Source of the DNA: Bacteroidales bacterium
GTDB taxonomy: Bacteria; Bacteroidota; Bacteroidia; Bacteroidales; WCHB1-69
Direction: 5' to 3'
DNA length: 39,230 nt
Assembly: GCA_017551725.1 (NCBI GenBank)
Contig: JAFZKY010000060.1
Coordinates: 1 to 39,230, forward strand
Shown here one piece after another: positions 14,348-22,592 of this stretch (position 1 is the stretch's first letter; the number at the start of each line of letters is the position of its first letter). The notes under the pieces are model-generated. The model saw only the letters and a list, made by a program, of their open reading frames with translations, was not told the DNA's origin and searched no databases. Position numbers and translations under genes: made by a program.

Positions 14348-14382
14348 AACTTTAAACTTTCAACTTTACACTTTCAACTGTG
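14348..14382 (-). repeat. Heptad-repeat spacer upstream of the Pro/Glu/Lys repeat protein
   Basis: On the plus strand AACTTTA, AACTTTC, AACTTTA, CACTTTC, AACTGTG: the same unit as at 11447-11481. It also covers the 3' end of the upstream gene. Confidence 0.7.
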
Positions 14383-14831
14383 GCTTCCTGGCCTCTCGGC
14401 TTGCTCTGCACCACGTGGCAGCGCCATTCGCTTCCCAGCTTCACCCACCTGTCGCCCCATTCCGGCGGCAGGCTCGTCCGGCGGTTCAGCCCGCTGTGCG
14501 ACGCGCTGCTGTAGCCCTCCAAGGCGGCATAGAGCTGCTCTTCGTGGTCCAGCTCCTTCAGCGTCTCTTCCTCGGCCTCGGCACCGTCGTAGGTGTCCTG
14601 CACGTGCTCCAGCACCAGCGTCACCTCAAGCGTCGTGTCGCCCTCCTGGATGCCCGTCCGGCTCTCCCAGTCGATGCGCCCCAGCCTCACAAAGGCAGCA
14701 GGAAGGGGCACCGGGTAGTTCTGCCCTCCGCGACCCACCTGGCCCTTGTCCAGGTCGATCAGCCGGAGCCAGGGCAGCTCCTTGGCAAGCCGCCCCTTGA
14801 CGCTCTCGTAGATGTCCCTTCTGCTTCCCAT
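14352..14831 (-). CDS. Tail terminator-like protein, module B
   Basis: 159 residues. It begins RRDIYESVKGRLAKELPWLRLIDLDKGQVG, matching the start of the 28621-29112 protein (FLSIQDRLTKKVPALHYIDKNWNQL), with similar length and layout (VPLPAAFVRLGRIDWE versus VKWPCCLIDLDNIDYS). The pair appears to be diverged tail terminator/completion proteins, one for each tail module. Position after the capsid gene fits a Mu gp37-like role. Confidence 0.6.
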   Translation of the reverse strand: MGSRRDIYESVKGRLAKELPWLRLIDLDKGQVGRGGQNYPVPLPAAFVRLGRIDWESRTGIQEGDTTLEVTLVLEHVQDTYDGAEAEEETLKELDHEEQLYAALEGYSSASHSGLNRRTSLPPEWGDRWVKLGSEWRCHVVQSKPRGQEATVESVKLKV

Positions 14832-14856
14832 GCTTCTCAGGCTTGTACTTTAAACC

Positions 14857-15987
14857 TTAAATCACCTTGGTCTTGTACAGCAGTCCGGTGTAGCGGTCGC
14901 CGCTCATCTGGTGGCCCGCTTTGAAGCGGTGCTGGAAGCCGAACTCGAAGGCTCGGCCGCTCGGGTTCTGGCTCTTGTCAAGGTAGAACATCTCGAACTG
15001 GCCGCCGGCCTTGTACACCTCCTCGCCGCAGAAGAACAGGGCGGCAGGGCACACGGTGCCGGTAATGGTGGCTCCCTGCGCGGCTTTCTTGCTGGTGTTG
15101 GTGTCGTAGCCCAAGCCCAGCTTGTCGCCCAGGCTCTTGTGGATCTTGATGCCGTAGTAGTTCACTATCTTCGGCTCGATCACGCCGTTGGCCTGCTGGT
15201 ATTTCATCTGGCCCGTCAGGATCTCGTTGTTCATCACCAGCTCCCACCACCAGTCGCTCGGCAGCACCAGGTTGCGCTTGCCTTCCGGCATACCCATTCG
15301 GTCTGCCGTCTCGGCCAGCTTCAGCACGTCACTCAGCTGCAGCTGCTTGAAGCCGTCCTCAGTGGCTCCCGTGGTGTTCAGCACGATGCTCTTGCTGCCG
15401 GCCTGCAGCGGGGCGTAGTTGTAGGCGGCGTCGGCAATCTCTTTCTTGACGATGCTGTCGGCGCTCTTGCGGGTGTAGAACTGCACCTTCTCGAAGGGCA
15501 GCGCGTGAAGGTAGATGTTGCGGATCTTGTAGTTCTGCGAGTCGTAGACGTCCAGGTCCTCGCTGTACACAGTCTCCGTCGGCTCCACCGTGAAATTCCC
15601 CTGCCCGGGGACGGGTCCACACTGCCCGGCTATATCCTTCAGGATGTCCTTCACGTCCTTGTTGGCATACACTTTGTCGGCCACAGCCTTGCGGAACAGC
15701 CACAGGCCGTCCTCGCACTCCAGCTTGATGCTGCCGCCGTCGGTGCCGATGCGCTGCACATAGCCCTCGAATTCGGTCTTCAGTTTGTCGTTGTACCCCA
15801 GCTCTATCTTCACCGCGTCGCCAACCTTCACTTTGTCCTCAATCTCGATGGTCTGGTTGTGTACCATACCGGGCAGGACAATCACCGCCGTATCGGACAA
15901 AGCCTCAACGCTGCGTGTGATTTTCACGCTCTCCAGCAGCACCAGCCTGTAACTGCCCACCGTTATCTTATGGCACATCCTGTACAT
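14857..15987 (-). CDS. Hybrid gene: gpD-like N-terminus fused to major capsid C-terminus
   Basis: 376 residues in one open frame. Residues 1 to about 122 look like a gpD/Mu P-type tail hub protein (VKVGDAVKIELGYNDKLKTEFEGYVQRI, DGLWLFRKAVADKVYANKDVKDILKDIA). From about 125 on it is a phage major capsid protein (YKIRNIYLHALPFEKVQFYTRKSADSIVKKEIADAAYNYAPLQAGS to RAFEFGFQHRFKAGHQMSGDRYTGLLYK), distantly like the intact capsid at 20699-21598 but a different family. The hub lacks its C-terminal half and the capsid lacks its N-terminus, so neither is likely to work. The junction, near 15.6 kb, joins phage A to phage B. A misassembly between related prophages is the alternative. Confidence 0.75.
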   Translation of the reverse strand: MYRMCHKITVGSYRLVLLESVKITRSVEALSDTAVIVLPGMVHNQTIEIEDKVKVGDAVKIELGYNDKLKTEFEGYVQRIGTDGGSIKLECEDGLWLFRKAVADKVYANKDVKDILKDIAGQCGPVPGQGNFTVEPTETVYSEDLDVYDSQNYKIRNIYLHALPFEKVQFYTRKSADSIVKKEIADAAYNYAPLQAGSKSIVLNTTGATEDGFKQLQLSDVLKLAETADRMGMPEGKRNLVLPSDWWWELVMNNEILTGQMKYQQANGVIEPKIVNYYGIKIHKSLGDKLGLGYDTNTSKKAAQGATITGTVCPAALFFCGEEVYKAGGQFEMFYLDKSQNPSGRAFEFGFQHRFKAGHQMSGDRYTGLLYKTKVI

Positions 15988-16623
15988 CTACTGTATCTCC
16001 TCCAGTACGTTAATCGAGTCGTCGCTGTAGCATTTCAGCGAGTAGCTCTGGTTGGTCAGTCCCTTGGTGTGGGGAAAGCTGCAGCTCTCTATCACCAGAT
16101 GGCACACCCGGAAGCCCTCGTTGAGCCACTCGTTTGTCACCTCCAGCGCCTCGCCGCTCTCGCAGAGGTCGGCAAGTTCCTGCACCATCCCGTTCAGTTC
16201 CTCGGCATCGTTGCCTATCAGCACCCCGGCAATCGTTATCTCCACATCGTCCTGGCTCCAGCTCTCCTTGACGGTACCGCGCAGGCTGCCCTTTGCCACA
16301 TAGCGGCGCGTGATGACGTTCTTGCTGTTGGCCGTGATTATCGGGTCGAGGGGGAAGTCGTACCTGTAGCCGCTTGCCGTTCGCAGTGTGAGCGGAGCCT
16401 GGCACCGGGGTACAGACATACCCTTCTCGTTCCACACGTTGGTGTCGTTGAGCTGTGCCGACCGGGAGGGTTTCTCGACCGTGGGCACATAGTTGAACGG
16501 CACTCCCGGAGGCAGGGCATAGCCAAGTGGGTGAAGCCCCAGCTCGTTGAGGGCAAGGCTCACATCGTCGTTGCCGGCAATCCGTGTGTTTACTGTCTGT
16601 ATGGGGTCAAAACTGTGTGCCAT
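15988..16623 (-). CDS. Tail protein, DUF6046-like
   Basis: 211 residues. The segments YRYDFPLDPIITANSKNVITRRYVAKGSLRGTVKE and DDVEITIAGVLIG resemble the DUF6046 family of Bacteroidetes phage tail proteins, placed between tape measure and hub and probably a baseplate-proximal, gpN/gp53-like component. It lies 4 bases after the tape measure and directly before the hybrid gene. The family name is from memory of the pattern; the role is inferred from position. Confidence 0.6.
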   Translation of the reverse strand: MAHSFDPIQTVNTRIAGNDDVSLALNELGLHPLGYALPPGVPFNYVPTVEKPSRSAQLNDTNVWNEKGMSVPRCQAPLTLRTASGYRYDFPLDPIITANSKNVITRRYVAKGSLRGTVKESWSQDDVEITIAGVLIGNDAEELNGMVQELADLCESGEALEVTNEWLNEGFRVCHLVIESCSFPHTKGLTNQSYSLKCYSDDSINVLEEIQ

Positions 16624-16627
16624 AGTC

Positions 16628-18349
16628 TTATGCGGTGGCCGCCGCCATCATCAGCGTGCGGGTTAGTATTTCCTGAATTTTGTTTTCGAGTTCCTGGGCG
16701 TTCTCGCCGAGGGTTCCATTGAAGACGATATTCTCGACCATCTTGCCAAGGTTGATGTTGACGGTGGTGTTGCGGGTACCGCCGGTGACGGCAGCCTCAG
16801 CACCTTTGGAGGCTTTGTCGTTGGCGGCAGCCCCAAGGTCTGGACCACCGATGGCACCGCCACCCTGTCCTGGCACTCCGGCCGGGGAAATGCCCTTGTT
16901 TTCCTTCACCTTGTTGGCACCTTTCTCATAGCCAAACTTGAAAGCCTCGACGCTCCCGCCAGTGATTTTGTTCCATACTTTGATGATGGCATTGAGGGGT
17001 TTTGCCAGCCAGTTCAGCACCTTGTAGAAGCCTTCCTTGATGTAGTCCCACAGCCCGGAGAACCACTCAATGATGGGGTGGAACACCTTTTTGAACCAGG
17101 AACCCACTTTCTCCAGAACGCCCTTTACCCAATTAAACACCGTTTTAATGATGTTTACAACGGTCTGGATATAGGCTTTGATGAAGCCGAACACTTTGGA
17201 GATTATGGGCTGCACTATGTTCCAGATGTTTTGGAAGATGTTTTTGATAACCTCCCACAAGCCGGTTAGGAATCCACGGAACGCCTCGCATTTGTTCCAC
17301 AGGGTGGTGAAGATGCCTATCACCAAAGTTATGGCTGCAGCAATCCATCCGACAATGGGGATGCTCATAATGGCCGCACTGACACTTCGGCAAGCAGCCT
17401 TGGCCATCGCCCCCATTGTGGTGAAACTGCCACCGGTAAGCAAGGCGGCCAATGACGTAGCTTCAAGTTTCTGCTTCACTTTCGTCACGGCCACCAATAC
17501 CGCGATGGCCACACCGACCCATACCGGCCAGCCCAACTGGATTACGTCTATAAGGCTATTGGCTATCGCAATCAGACCATCCACAATAGGGGCAAGCCTT
17601 GCCTCAAGTAATATCATGAGTCCACCAACACGTTCTTTGAGGTCCCCCATAGCCATAGCCGTGTTCTGGACCTTGCCCTCCGGGGTATTACGCAGGGCTT
17701 CGTTCATACCGCCAACAATAGGGGTGACAACCTCAATCAACGTCTTTAGTTTTTCCTCTTCTGTGCCAGTCTCTAAAATCTTTTTTTGGACTTCGTCAAA
17801 AGTATAGCCGTAACGTTGCAGGGCACCTACTTGCCCGTCCATCACCTTACCCATCATTGTTGCAATCTCAACAGCTTCCCCTTGCGAGGCATTAAGACCA
17901 AACTGATGGGCAATCGTGTCATTCATCACTGGCATCAGTTTTTTCAGGGTGTCTGCGTTCCTGATATAGGTACCCAATTCCTTTGCCCCGGCCAGCTGCA
18001 CCTCGTCCCCGATAACGCCCAACTTCTGCTGTGCGCTTGCCAATTCATTAATGCTCCGGATTTCCTCTTGTGAAGCACCCATAGTGTTTTGCATCACCTT
18101 GGCCAGTTGTGTCTCCGCTACGTGTTGTGCTTTATACGCATCGGTGTACTCACGCATCTTATCCGTGGCTTTTTTTGCAAATTCGAGTGCTTGGTTGGCT
18201 GCAATAAAAGCCCTCCCAATGCCAGCCAATTTGCTTTGAGCTTTGTCGGCGGCCTTCCCCAAGTCATCGGTCTGCCCTGTGAGTTGCTTCAATCGCTCCA
18301 AGGCATCTCCAATAACTTTTATCTCAAATTCTACTTTTTTGTCAGCCAT
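16628..18349 (-). CDS. Tape measure protein, module A (intact)
   Basis: 573 residues. An N-terminal coiled coil (LGKAADKAQSKLAGIGRAFIAANQALEFAKKA), then the RSINELASAQQKLGVIGDEVQLAGAKELG region, several hydrophobic stretches (about 275-300, 335-365), repeated Trp-containing segments (LWEVIKNIFQNIWNIVQPIISKV.., 370-460), and a Gly/Ala-rich tail with NTTVNINLGKMVENIVFNG. It sets tail length and is ejected with DNA. Short for a tape measure, it implies a short contractile tail. The module B copy is truncated. Confidence 0.85.
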   Translation of the reverse strand: MADKKVEFEIKVIGDALERLKQLTGQTDDLGKAADKAQSKLAGIGRAFIAANQALEFAKKATDKMREYTDAYKAQHVAETQLAKVMQNTMGASQEEIRSINELASAQQKLGVIGDEVQLAGAKELGTYIRNADTLKKLMPVMNDTIAHQFGLNASQGEAVEIATMMGKVMDGQVGALQRYGYTFDEVQKKILETGTEEEKLKTLIEVVTPIVGGMNEALRNTPEGKVQNTAMAMGDLKERVGGLMILLEARLAPIVDGLIAIANSLIDVIQLGWPVWVGVAIAVLVAVTKVKQKLEATSLAALLTGGSFTTMGAMAKAACRSVSAAIMSIPIVGWIAAAITLVIGIFTTLWNKCEAFRGFLTGLWEVIKNIFQNIWNIVQPIISKVFGFIKAYIQTVVNIIKTVFNWVKGVLEKVGSWFKKVFHPIIEWFSGLWDYIKEGFYKVLNWLAKPLNAIIKVWNKITGGSVEAFKFGYEKGANKVKENKGISPAGVPGQGGGAIGGPDLGAAANDKASKGAEAAVTGGTRNTTVNINLGKMVENIVFNGTLGENAQELENKIQEILTRTLMMAAATA

Positions 18350-18364
18350 ATCAAAATTTATTCG

Positions 18365-18373
18365 TATCTTTGC
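18365..18373 (+). promoter_or_regulatory. Promoter for the 31-residue membrane peptide
   Basis: TATCTTTGC is a perfect -7 element. TTTTGTC lies about 21 bases upstream as a -33. It points against the surrounding late tail genes, and the ATG of the peptide is 15 bases downstream. Confidence 0.7.
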
Positions 18374-18388
18374 AAAAAATTTGAAGCA

Positions 18389-18484
18389 ATGCTACTGACT
18401 GTTCTTGTTGTCGTTTTCATCGTCTTCCCATTGGCCAAGTACCTATTGAAGGTGCTGGGTCGGATGGGTAGAAACTTGTGGTAG
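18389..18484 (+). CDS. 31-residue membrane peptide, antisense to tail operon
   Basis: MLLTVLVVVFIVFPLAKYLL is one hydrophobic helix followed by a basic tail (KVLGRMGRNLW). It has its own strong promoter and an AAGCA before the ATG, and lies between tail chaperone and tape measure genes that run the other way. Possible lysogenic-conversion peptide, holin-like peptide or toxin; nothing in the sequence decides. It fits exactly into the 137-base gap between the flanking tail genes, which argues that it is real. Confidence 0.55.
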   Translation: MLLTVLVVVFIVFPLAKYLLKVLGRMGRNLW

Positions 18485-18485
18485 T

Positions 18486-18629
18486 CTATTTATTCCTCGC
18501 TTCCCTTTTCCGTATATCAGCCAATTGCATGAACTTCTCCGCCCATTGCGCGTCGCTTAAGGTGGAGGGGTCGATATGCAGGTAGTATTCCAACATCGTG
18601 TCGATGTACGCTATCGGGTTGTGCCGCAT
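18486..18629 (-). CDS. Second tail chaperone (frameshift or separate product), module A
   Basis: 47 residues from ATG 18629 (MRHNPIAYIDTMLEYYLHID.. to WAEKFMQLADIRKRE). The frame is open further upstream and joins the chaperone gene in the -1 frame at the G-rich stretch GGTGGGGGAAGC (18651-18662). This is the layout of gpG/gpGT chaperone pairs made by programmed frameshifting. Counterpart of 10938-11147 in module B, which has its own overlapping ATG instead. Confidence 0.55.
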   Translation of the reverse strand: MRHNPIAYIDTMLEYYLHIDPSTLSDAQWAEKFMQLADIRKREARNK

Positions 18630-18646
18630 CGACCCCCGGGCGGAAG

Positions 18647-18955
18647 TCAGGCTTCCCCCACCTCAACCTTCTTAATGCTAATCATACGCTCGACCAAATC
18701 CCCGCTGCACGACAGCAGGTAGTCGGTGTCCTCGTGCATGATGGCATCGCCGCCGAGGAAGCAGTTTTTCAGCAGCGTCTCGGTCATATCGAGGGGCTGG
18801 TTCTGCAAGGTCATCGCATAGCTCAGATCCTTTCGGGTGGGTTTGCGATAGTAGGCCTTGTGCCCGTCGGCACTCGCCACGAACACCTTGCCGTGCTCCT
18901 TCTTCCACTGTGCCACCTGTTCGGCGGTAATCTCGGTCTTTTCGATTTTGCTCAT
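18647..18955 (-). CDS. Tail assembly chaperone, module A
   Basis: 102 residues. QWKKEHGKVFVASADGHKAYYRKPTRKDLSYAM and KNCFLGGD match the module B chaperone. It is predicted to bind the tape measure before tube polymerisation. Just before its stop it has five G in a row (GTG GGG GAA) at which a -1 shift would extend it into the 18486-18629 frame. Confidence 0.7.
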   Translation of the reverse strand: MSKIEKTEITAEQVAQWKKEHGKVFVASADGHKAYYRKPTRKDLSYAMTLQNQPLDMTETLLKNCFLGGDAIMHEDTDYLLSCSGDLVERMISIKKVEVGEA

Positions 18956-18990
18956 CGTTTAATCGTTGTTTAAGGGTTAATTAAATGGGG

Positions 18991-19392
18991 TCAACCTTTC
19001 ACCTTGCGCAGGAAGATGAACGGCAGGGTGATTTCCTCGTTCTTGTCGCCCTGGCTCATCGAGTTCTCTTCCTCGGTGAACTGGCAGCCCATCAGTTTGT
19101 CGGTCACCATCACGTCGGGAGGGTTGCCGTAGGACACCACGATGTCCACCTGCAGGTCGAGTACCGAGCCGTTGCCGCTGGCGGCCAAGGTCTCGTACTC
19201 GCTGCGCAGCATAGCCACCTCGCCCTCATAGGCGACGTTGCCGCTCTGGATGCTCACCGGCTCGTTGCCGGCACCGTAGAGCAGCTCTTTCTCCTTGCTG
19301 CGCTTGTAGCGCACCGAGCGGAGGCGGGTAATCATACGACCGCCTATGGTGGCGCGCACGTCGTTCCATTCGTATTCTCTACTGTTAAACAT
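18991..19392 (-). CDS. Tail tube protein, module A
   Basis: 133 residues. REYEWNDVRATIGGRMITRLRSVRY at the N-terminus, a DLQVDIVVSYGNPPDVMVTDKLMGCQF core and an ITLPFIFLRKVKG end are as in Mu M-like tube proteins. It lies 15 bases after the sheath gene. Homologous to 11530-11979 but strongly diverged. Confidence 0.78.
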   Translation of the reverse strand: MFNSREYEWNDVRATIGGRMITRLRSVRYKRSKEKELLYGAGNEPVSIQSGNVAYEGEVAMLRSEYETLAASGNGSVLDLQVDIVVSYGNPPDVMVTDKLMGCQFTEEENSMSQGDKNEEITLPFIFLRKVKG

Positions 19393-19406
19393 ATCTTGTC
19401 GGTTTT

Positions 19407-20600
19407 TTAGGCTGTCTTGAAGCCGAGTTTGACATCAATGTACTTGCTGTAGCCGTAGGGTTTCACCTTCAGGCTCACCTCCAGGCGGGAGGTCGCCAGA
19501 ATGTTCTGGTCGGGGTCGATGTAGCAGGTCACACCCAGGTCGCTTGCGTTGTCCGGGTCGTTGCCAAGGTTGCCCTCGCTGGTCATCGAGTTGACGATGG
19601 CGCTCTCCACCGAGGTCTCGACCGACTTGCACTGGTAGGCGGCCAGCTTGCCCTCGGTGTTCACCGGCACATTCTCCGCAATCTCCTCCACAAGGGTGCG
19701 GTAGGCAATGCGGTAGGCTTTGTCGATGGTACGGCGGCGGGCGATCGAGCAGTAGTCGTCGCTGGCAGCGGTGGCCAGATGGTCGTCGCTCCAGTAGTAG
19801 CCGCTCTTACCCACGAAGGTACGTGGCACGATGTAGCCGAGGTCGTTGGCAACATCCGGGTCGCCGAGTTCGGCGGCCACGCTGCCGATATACATAGTCT
19901 CGGCTTTGATGGCACCGCTGCGCACACGCGCCAGGTTACGGTGTACCGGCTCTGCCGCCAGGCGTCCGGCCACAAGGCCGATGGCCGCATTGGCGCTGCC
20001 GGTCACGCTGTCGCCCAGCACCACGCCCACGCGGTTGTCGCTGCGGGCTGTCAGGTCGGGAAGCGTAGCGGCGGTACCGTTGTAGCTCAATGCCTCGACC
20101 AGGCACATGAACGGGGCGTACTTGTTTGCCGTCCAATCCTCGGCCAACGCCTGCAGGTTGCCCACGGCGGTAATGGTGGCGGCATCGATGCTGCCGCTCA
20201 TCGTCGGGCTGTTCCCCGAAGTCAGTTTCACCATCAGTATGTTGATGGCTCCACGGGCAGCCGTCAGCAGCGGGCTGATGTTGTTTTTGGTTTTGTCTGT
20301 CAGGTTGGCAATGGTCACGGTTGAAGCCACGCCCATCACCCACAGCTTTGTCCCTTCGGGGGCTTCGCTGTAGAACTCCTTGACGGTCTTGTAGAGAAGG
20401 GCGTTGGCACCGGTGGCCGCGCTGGTGATGCCCAAAGCCTCCAACCCTGCCAGCTTGGTGATAAGGTAGGGGTGGTTCAAGGCGAAGGTCTGGCTCACGG
20501 CGGTGGCGTAAGCCACAAGACCGCACACACCGTCCTCGCTGGGGGCCACACCGCCCAAGGCTCCGTTCTCAAAGGTTATTTGTACTCTTGGTAATGCCAT
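19407..20600 (-). CDS. Contractile tail sheath protein (DUF2586), module A
   Basis: 397 residues. MALPRVQITFENGALGGVAPSEDGVCGLVAYATAV, the Ala-rich middle, LVAGRLAAEPVHRNLARVRSG, ARRRTIDKAYRIAYRTLVEEI and a C-terminal VSLKVKPYGYSKYIDVKLGFKT are characteristic of DUF2586-type sheath proteins of Bacteroidetes Mu-like phages. It follows the capsid gene and is followed by the tube gene in the standard order. Confidence 0.85.
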   Translation of the reverse strand: MALPRVQITFENGALGGVAPSEDGVCGLVAYATAVSQTFALNHPYLITKLAGLEALGITSAATGANALLYKTVKEFYSEAPEGTKLWVMGVASTVTIANLTDKTKNNISPLLTAARGAINILMVKLTSGNSPTMSGSIDAATITAVGNLQALAEDWTANKYAPFMCLVEALSYNGTAATLPDLTARSDNRVGVVLGDSVTGSANAAIGLVAGRLAAEPVHRNLARVRSGAIKAETMYIGSVAAELGDPDVANDLGYIVPRTFVGKSGYYWSDDHLATAASDDYCSIARRRTIDKAYRIAYRTLVEEIAENVPVNTEGKLAAYQCKSVETSVESAIVNSMTSEGNLGNDPDNASDLGVTCYIDPDQNILATSRLEVSLKVKPYGYSKYIDVKLGFKTA

Positions 20601-20698
20601 ATCTAAATCTTGTTATAATGGGGCGCTTCGTCTGTCTTCACACACTCTGCGCCCCTGGTTGATTGATTATAGCCACTTTTTTTCCGCAGGGCACAGGA

Positions 20699-21598
20699 TT
20701 AGGCGGGAGTGCCCTGATAGATGAACACGACGCCCTTCTTATCGCTGCGGATGTACTTGCCACCGGCACGGACGGCAAACGAGAAGATGTCGCCGTAGTA
20801 GCTGGGGTTGTTGTTGTCCTCGTAGGCCTGCACCTCACCGAGGGCACGGCTCACGCAGTCCTTCTGCCAAGCCAAGCCTGCGGCGCAGTCGGTGGCGGCA
20901 GCGGATCCGGTCTTCAGGGAACCGCCTGCGGCGGCCTGGAGGACGCTGGAGCGCATCAGGAACTCGAAGCCGAGGAACGTGCCCATCACGCCCTTGGTGG
21001 CGTCGGCCCCGTGAAGGAAGGATACAACCTCGGCATCGGTCAACGAATTGACCAGCTGGTTGTACATAACGGCGTCGAGCAGAATGACGCGGCCGGTGGC
21101 CGGCACGTCGTTGCTGTCGAAGATCATCTTCACCTTCTCGACATCGGCACGGGTCATAGCCTTGCGGTTGCCCGTGGCGGTGCTGTGCACGTGGGCGGCA
21201 GCGGCCGAGCCGGTGGTGACGACGGTGCTGGGGCTGGAGGGCACCCAGGTCTTCAGGATCTCCATGTGGACGTAGTTCATCAGGGTCTCCTTGCTCTGCT
21301 TCAGCATCGACTGGCGTTTGTCGTAGCTAAGCTCGACGTCGGCAAGGTTCTGCACGCGCAGAGGGGGAACATCGTAGATGTCCAGGTCGTAGGTCAGCTC
21401 GCCGTCGGTGCGGGTGCCTACAGTGGCGGGGAACTCGGAACGGTTCTTTGTCACCGAGGGGGCGCTGCCGGCCTGCGGGACGTGGACGGTCTTGTTGTTG
21501 ACATACTCGCTGTGGTCAACGCTTCGGGCAATGAAGCTGTTGTCGGGCCAGAAGCCCTCGACGATGTCACGAATCCAAATTTGTTTGTTCAAAGCCAT
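20699..21598 (-). CDS. Major capsid protein, phage A (intact)
   Basis: 299 residues. HK97-fold-type layout: an N-terminal arm (MALNKQIWIRDIVEGFWPDNSF), KTVHVPQAGSAPSV, TYDLDIYDVPPLRVQNLADVELSYDKRQSMLKQ, then MTRADVEKVKMIFDSNDVPATGRVILLDAVMYNQLV and a C-terminal YYGDIFSFAVRAGGKY. It lies downstream of protease/scaffold and upstream of the sheath, as in Mu (gpT). The related but different capsid fragment in the hybrid gene comes from another phage. Confidence 0.82.
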   Translation of the reverse strand: MALNKQIWIRDIVEGFWPDNSFIARSVDHSEYVNNKTVHVPQAGSAPSVTKNRSEFPATVGTRTDGELTYDLDIYDVPPLRVQNLADVELSYDKRQSMLKQSKETLMNYVHMEILKTWVPSSPSTVVTTGSAAAAHVHSTATGNRKAMTRADVEKVKMIFDSNDVPATGRVILLDAVMYNQLVNSLTDAEVVSFLHGADATKGVMGTFLGFEFLMRSSVLQAAAGGSLKTGSAAATDCAAGLAWQKDCVSRALGEVQAYEDNNNPSYYGDIFSFAVRAGGKYIRSDKKGVVFIYQGTPA

Positions 21599-21641
21599 AT
21601 TGAATCGTTTTTAATGGTTAATACTCTTGTTTATTGTCGGA

Positions 21642-22592
21642 CTACTCTTTGTAGTCAGCGCCGAAGGTTTCGCGGTACAGGTTCTTGAAGCCTTCGGGGT
21701 CGGCTGCCTTGTAAGCGGCCAGCTTGCCGGCGCGGTCAAGTTCCTGCCAGCTCTTGCCGGCAAACTCGCCCTTGCCCTTCTGGCTCTCCAGCATCTGCGC
21801 CAACGAGGTGCGGGTGTTGAGTTTGGCGAGGGCTGCCTTGGCGTTTTCGGGAGCCACGTTGAGCAGCTCTTTCCATTGAGGACGCTCGGCCTCGCTGATA
21901 CGTCCGTCGCTGACGGCTGCCGTAAGCATGGCTTCAACCTCGGCTTCGCGTACACGCTGCAAAGCGGTGCGGGCTTCGTCGCGCTCCTTCGTCAGGGTTT
22001 GGTTGGTCTCGGTCAGCTGCTGCACCTGGGTCTGCAGCTGGTTCATCTGGTTCTGTTCTTGTTCTGTCATACTTGAACTATTTAATGGGTTAATAAACTG
22101 TTGTTTCTCGCCCTGCACCATAGTCAGGGTCATACGTCCGCCCACCTTCACGGTCGGGGAGGGCATTCCGGGTTCCACCGACAGGCGCATAGCGTTACGG
22201 TTGGCACCGATGGCGCAGATGCTGCACTCCAGCAGCTCCGCCTTCGTCACGGTGGGTCCCACCTGTCCGGGTATCTTCAGCTCTTCGCTTTCGTCAATGC
22301 CCAGTATGTCGAAGCCGATACTGCAGCAGCGCAGTATTCCCTCATCGACCTTGCGGCATACCTCCTGGGCGAAGGTGTCCCCTTCGTCAAACTTGGCGTC
22401 GGCCAGCAGGCGTTCACCGTCCTCGCGCACGTTCTCCCACGTGCCTATGGGCAGCAGGCCGTACTCGTGGCTGTACAGCATCACCGGGTTCTTAAGGAAC
22501 TGTTCCTTCCCGATGCCGGATGTCAGCACCCGGTAGCCGTAGCAGTTCACGCTTCCGTCGGTCAATACAAATGTATGTTTCTTTTTAGCCAT
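21642..22592 (-). CDS. Prohead protease fused to scaffold (Mu I/Z-like)
   Basis: 316 residues from MAKKKHTF at 22592; this ATG overlaps the stop of the upstream small gene. The N-terminal 150 residues look like the S78 prohead protease: a YSHEYGLLPIGTW region with the His, and CSIGFDILG with the Ser. Residues about 175-250 are a Gln/Glu-rich coiled coil, as in scaffolds. A Met at about 22070 (MTEQEQNQMNQL) could start a separate scaffold protein, like Mu Z inside I. The protease matures capsids after scaffold-directed assembly. Confidence 0.8.
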   Translation of the reverse strand: MAKKKHTFVLTDGSVNCYGYRVLTSGIGKEQFLKNPVMLYSHEYGLLPIGTWENVREDGERLLADAKFDEGDTFAQEVCRKVDEGILRCCSIGFDILGIDESEELKIPGQVGPTVTKAELLECSICAIGANRNAMRLSVEPGMPSPTVKVGGRMTLTMVQGEKQQFINPLNSSSMTEQEQNQMNQLQTQVQQLTETNQTLTKERDEARTALQRVREAEVEAMLTAAVSDGRISEAERPQWKELLNVAPENAKAALAKLNTRTSLAQMLESQKGKGEFAGKSWQELDRAGKLAAYKAADPEGFKNLYRETFGADYKE

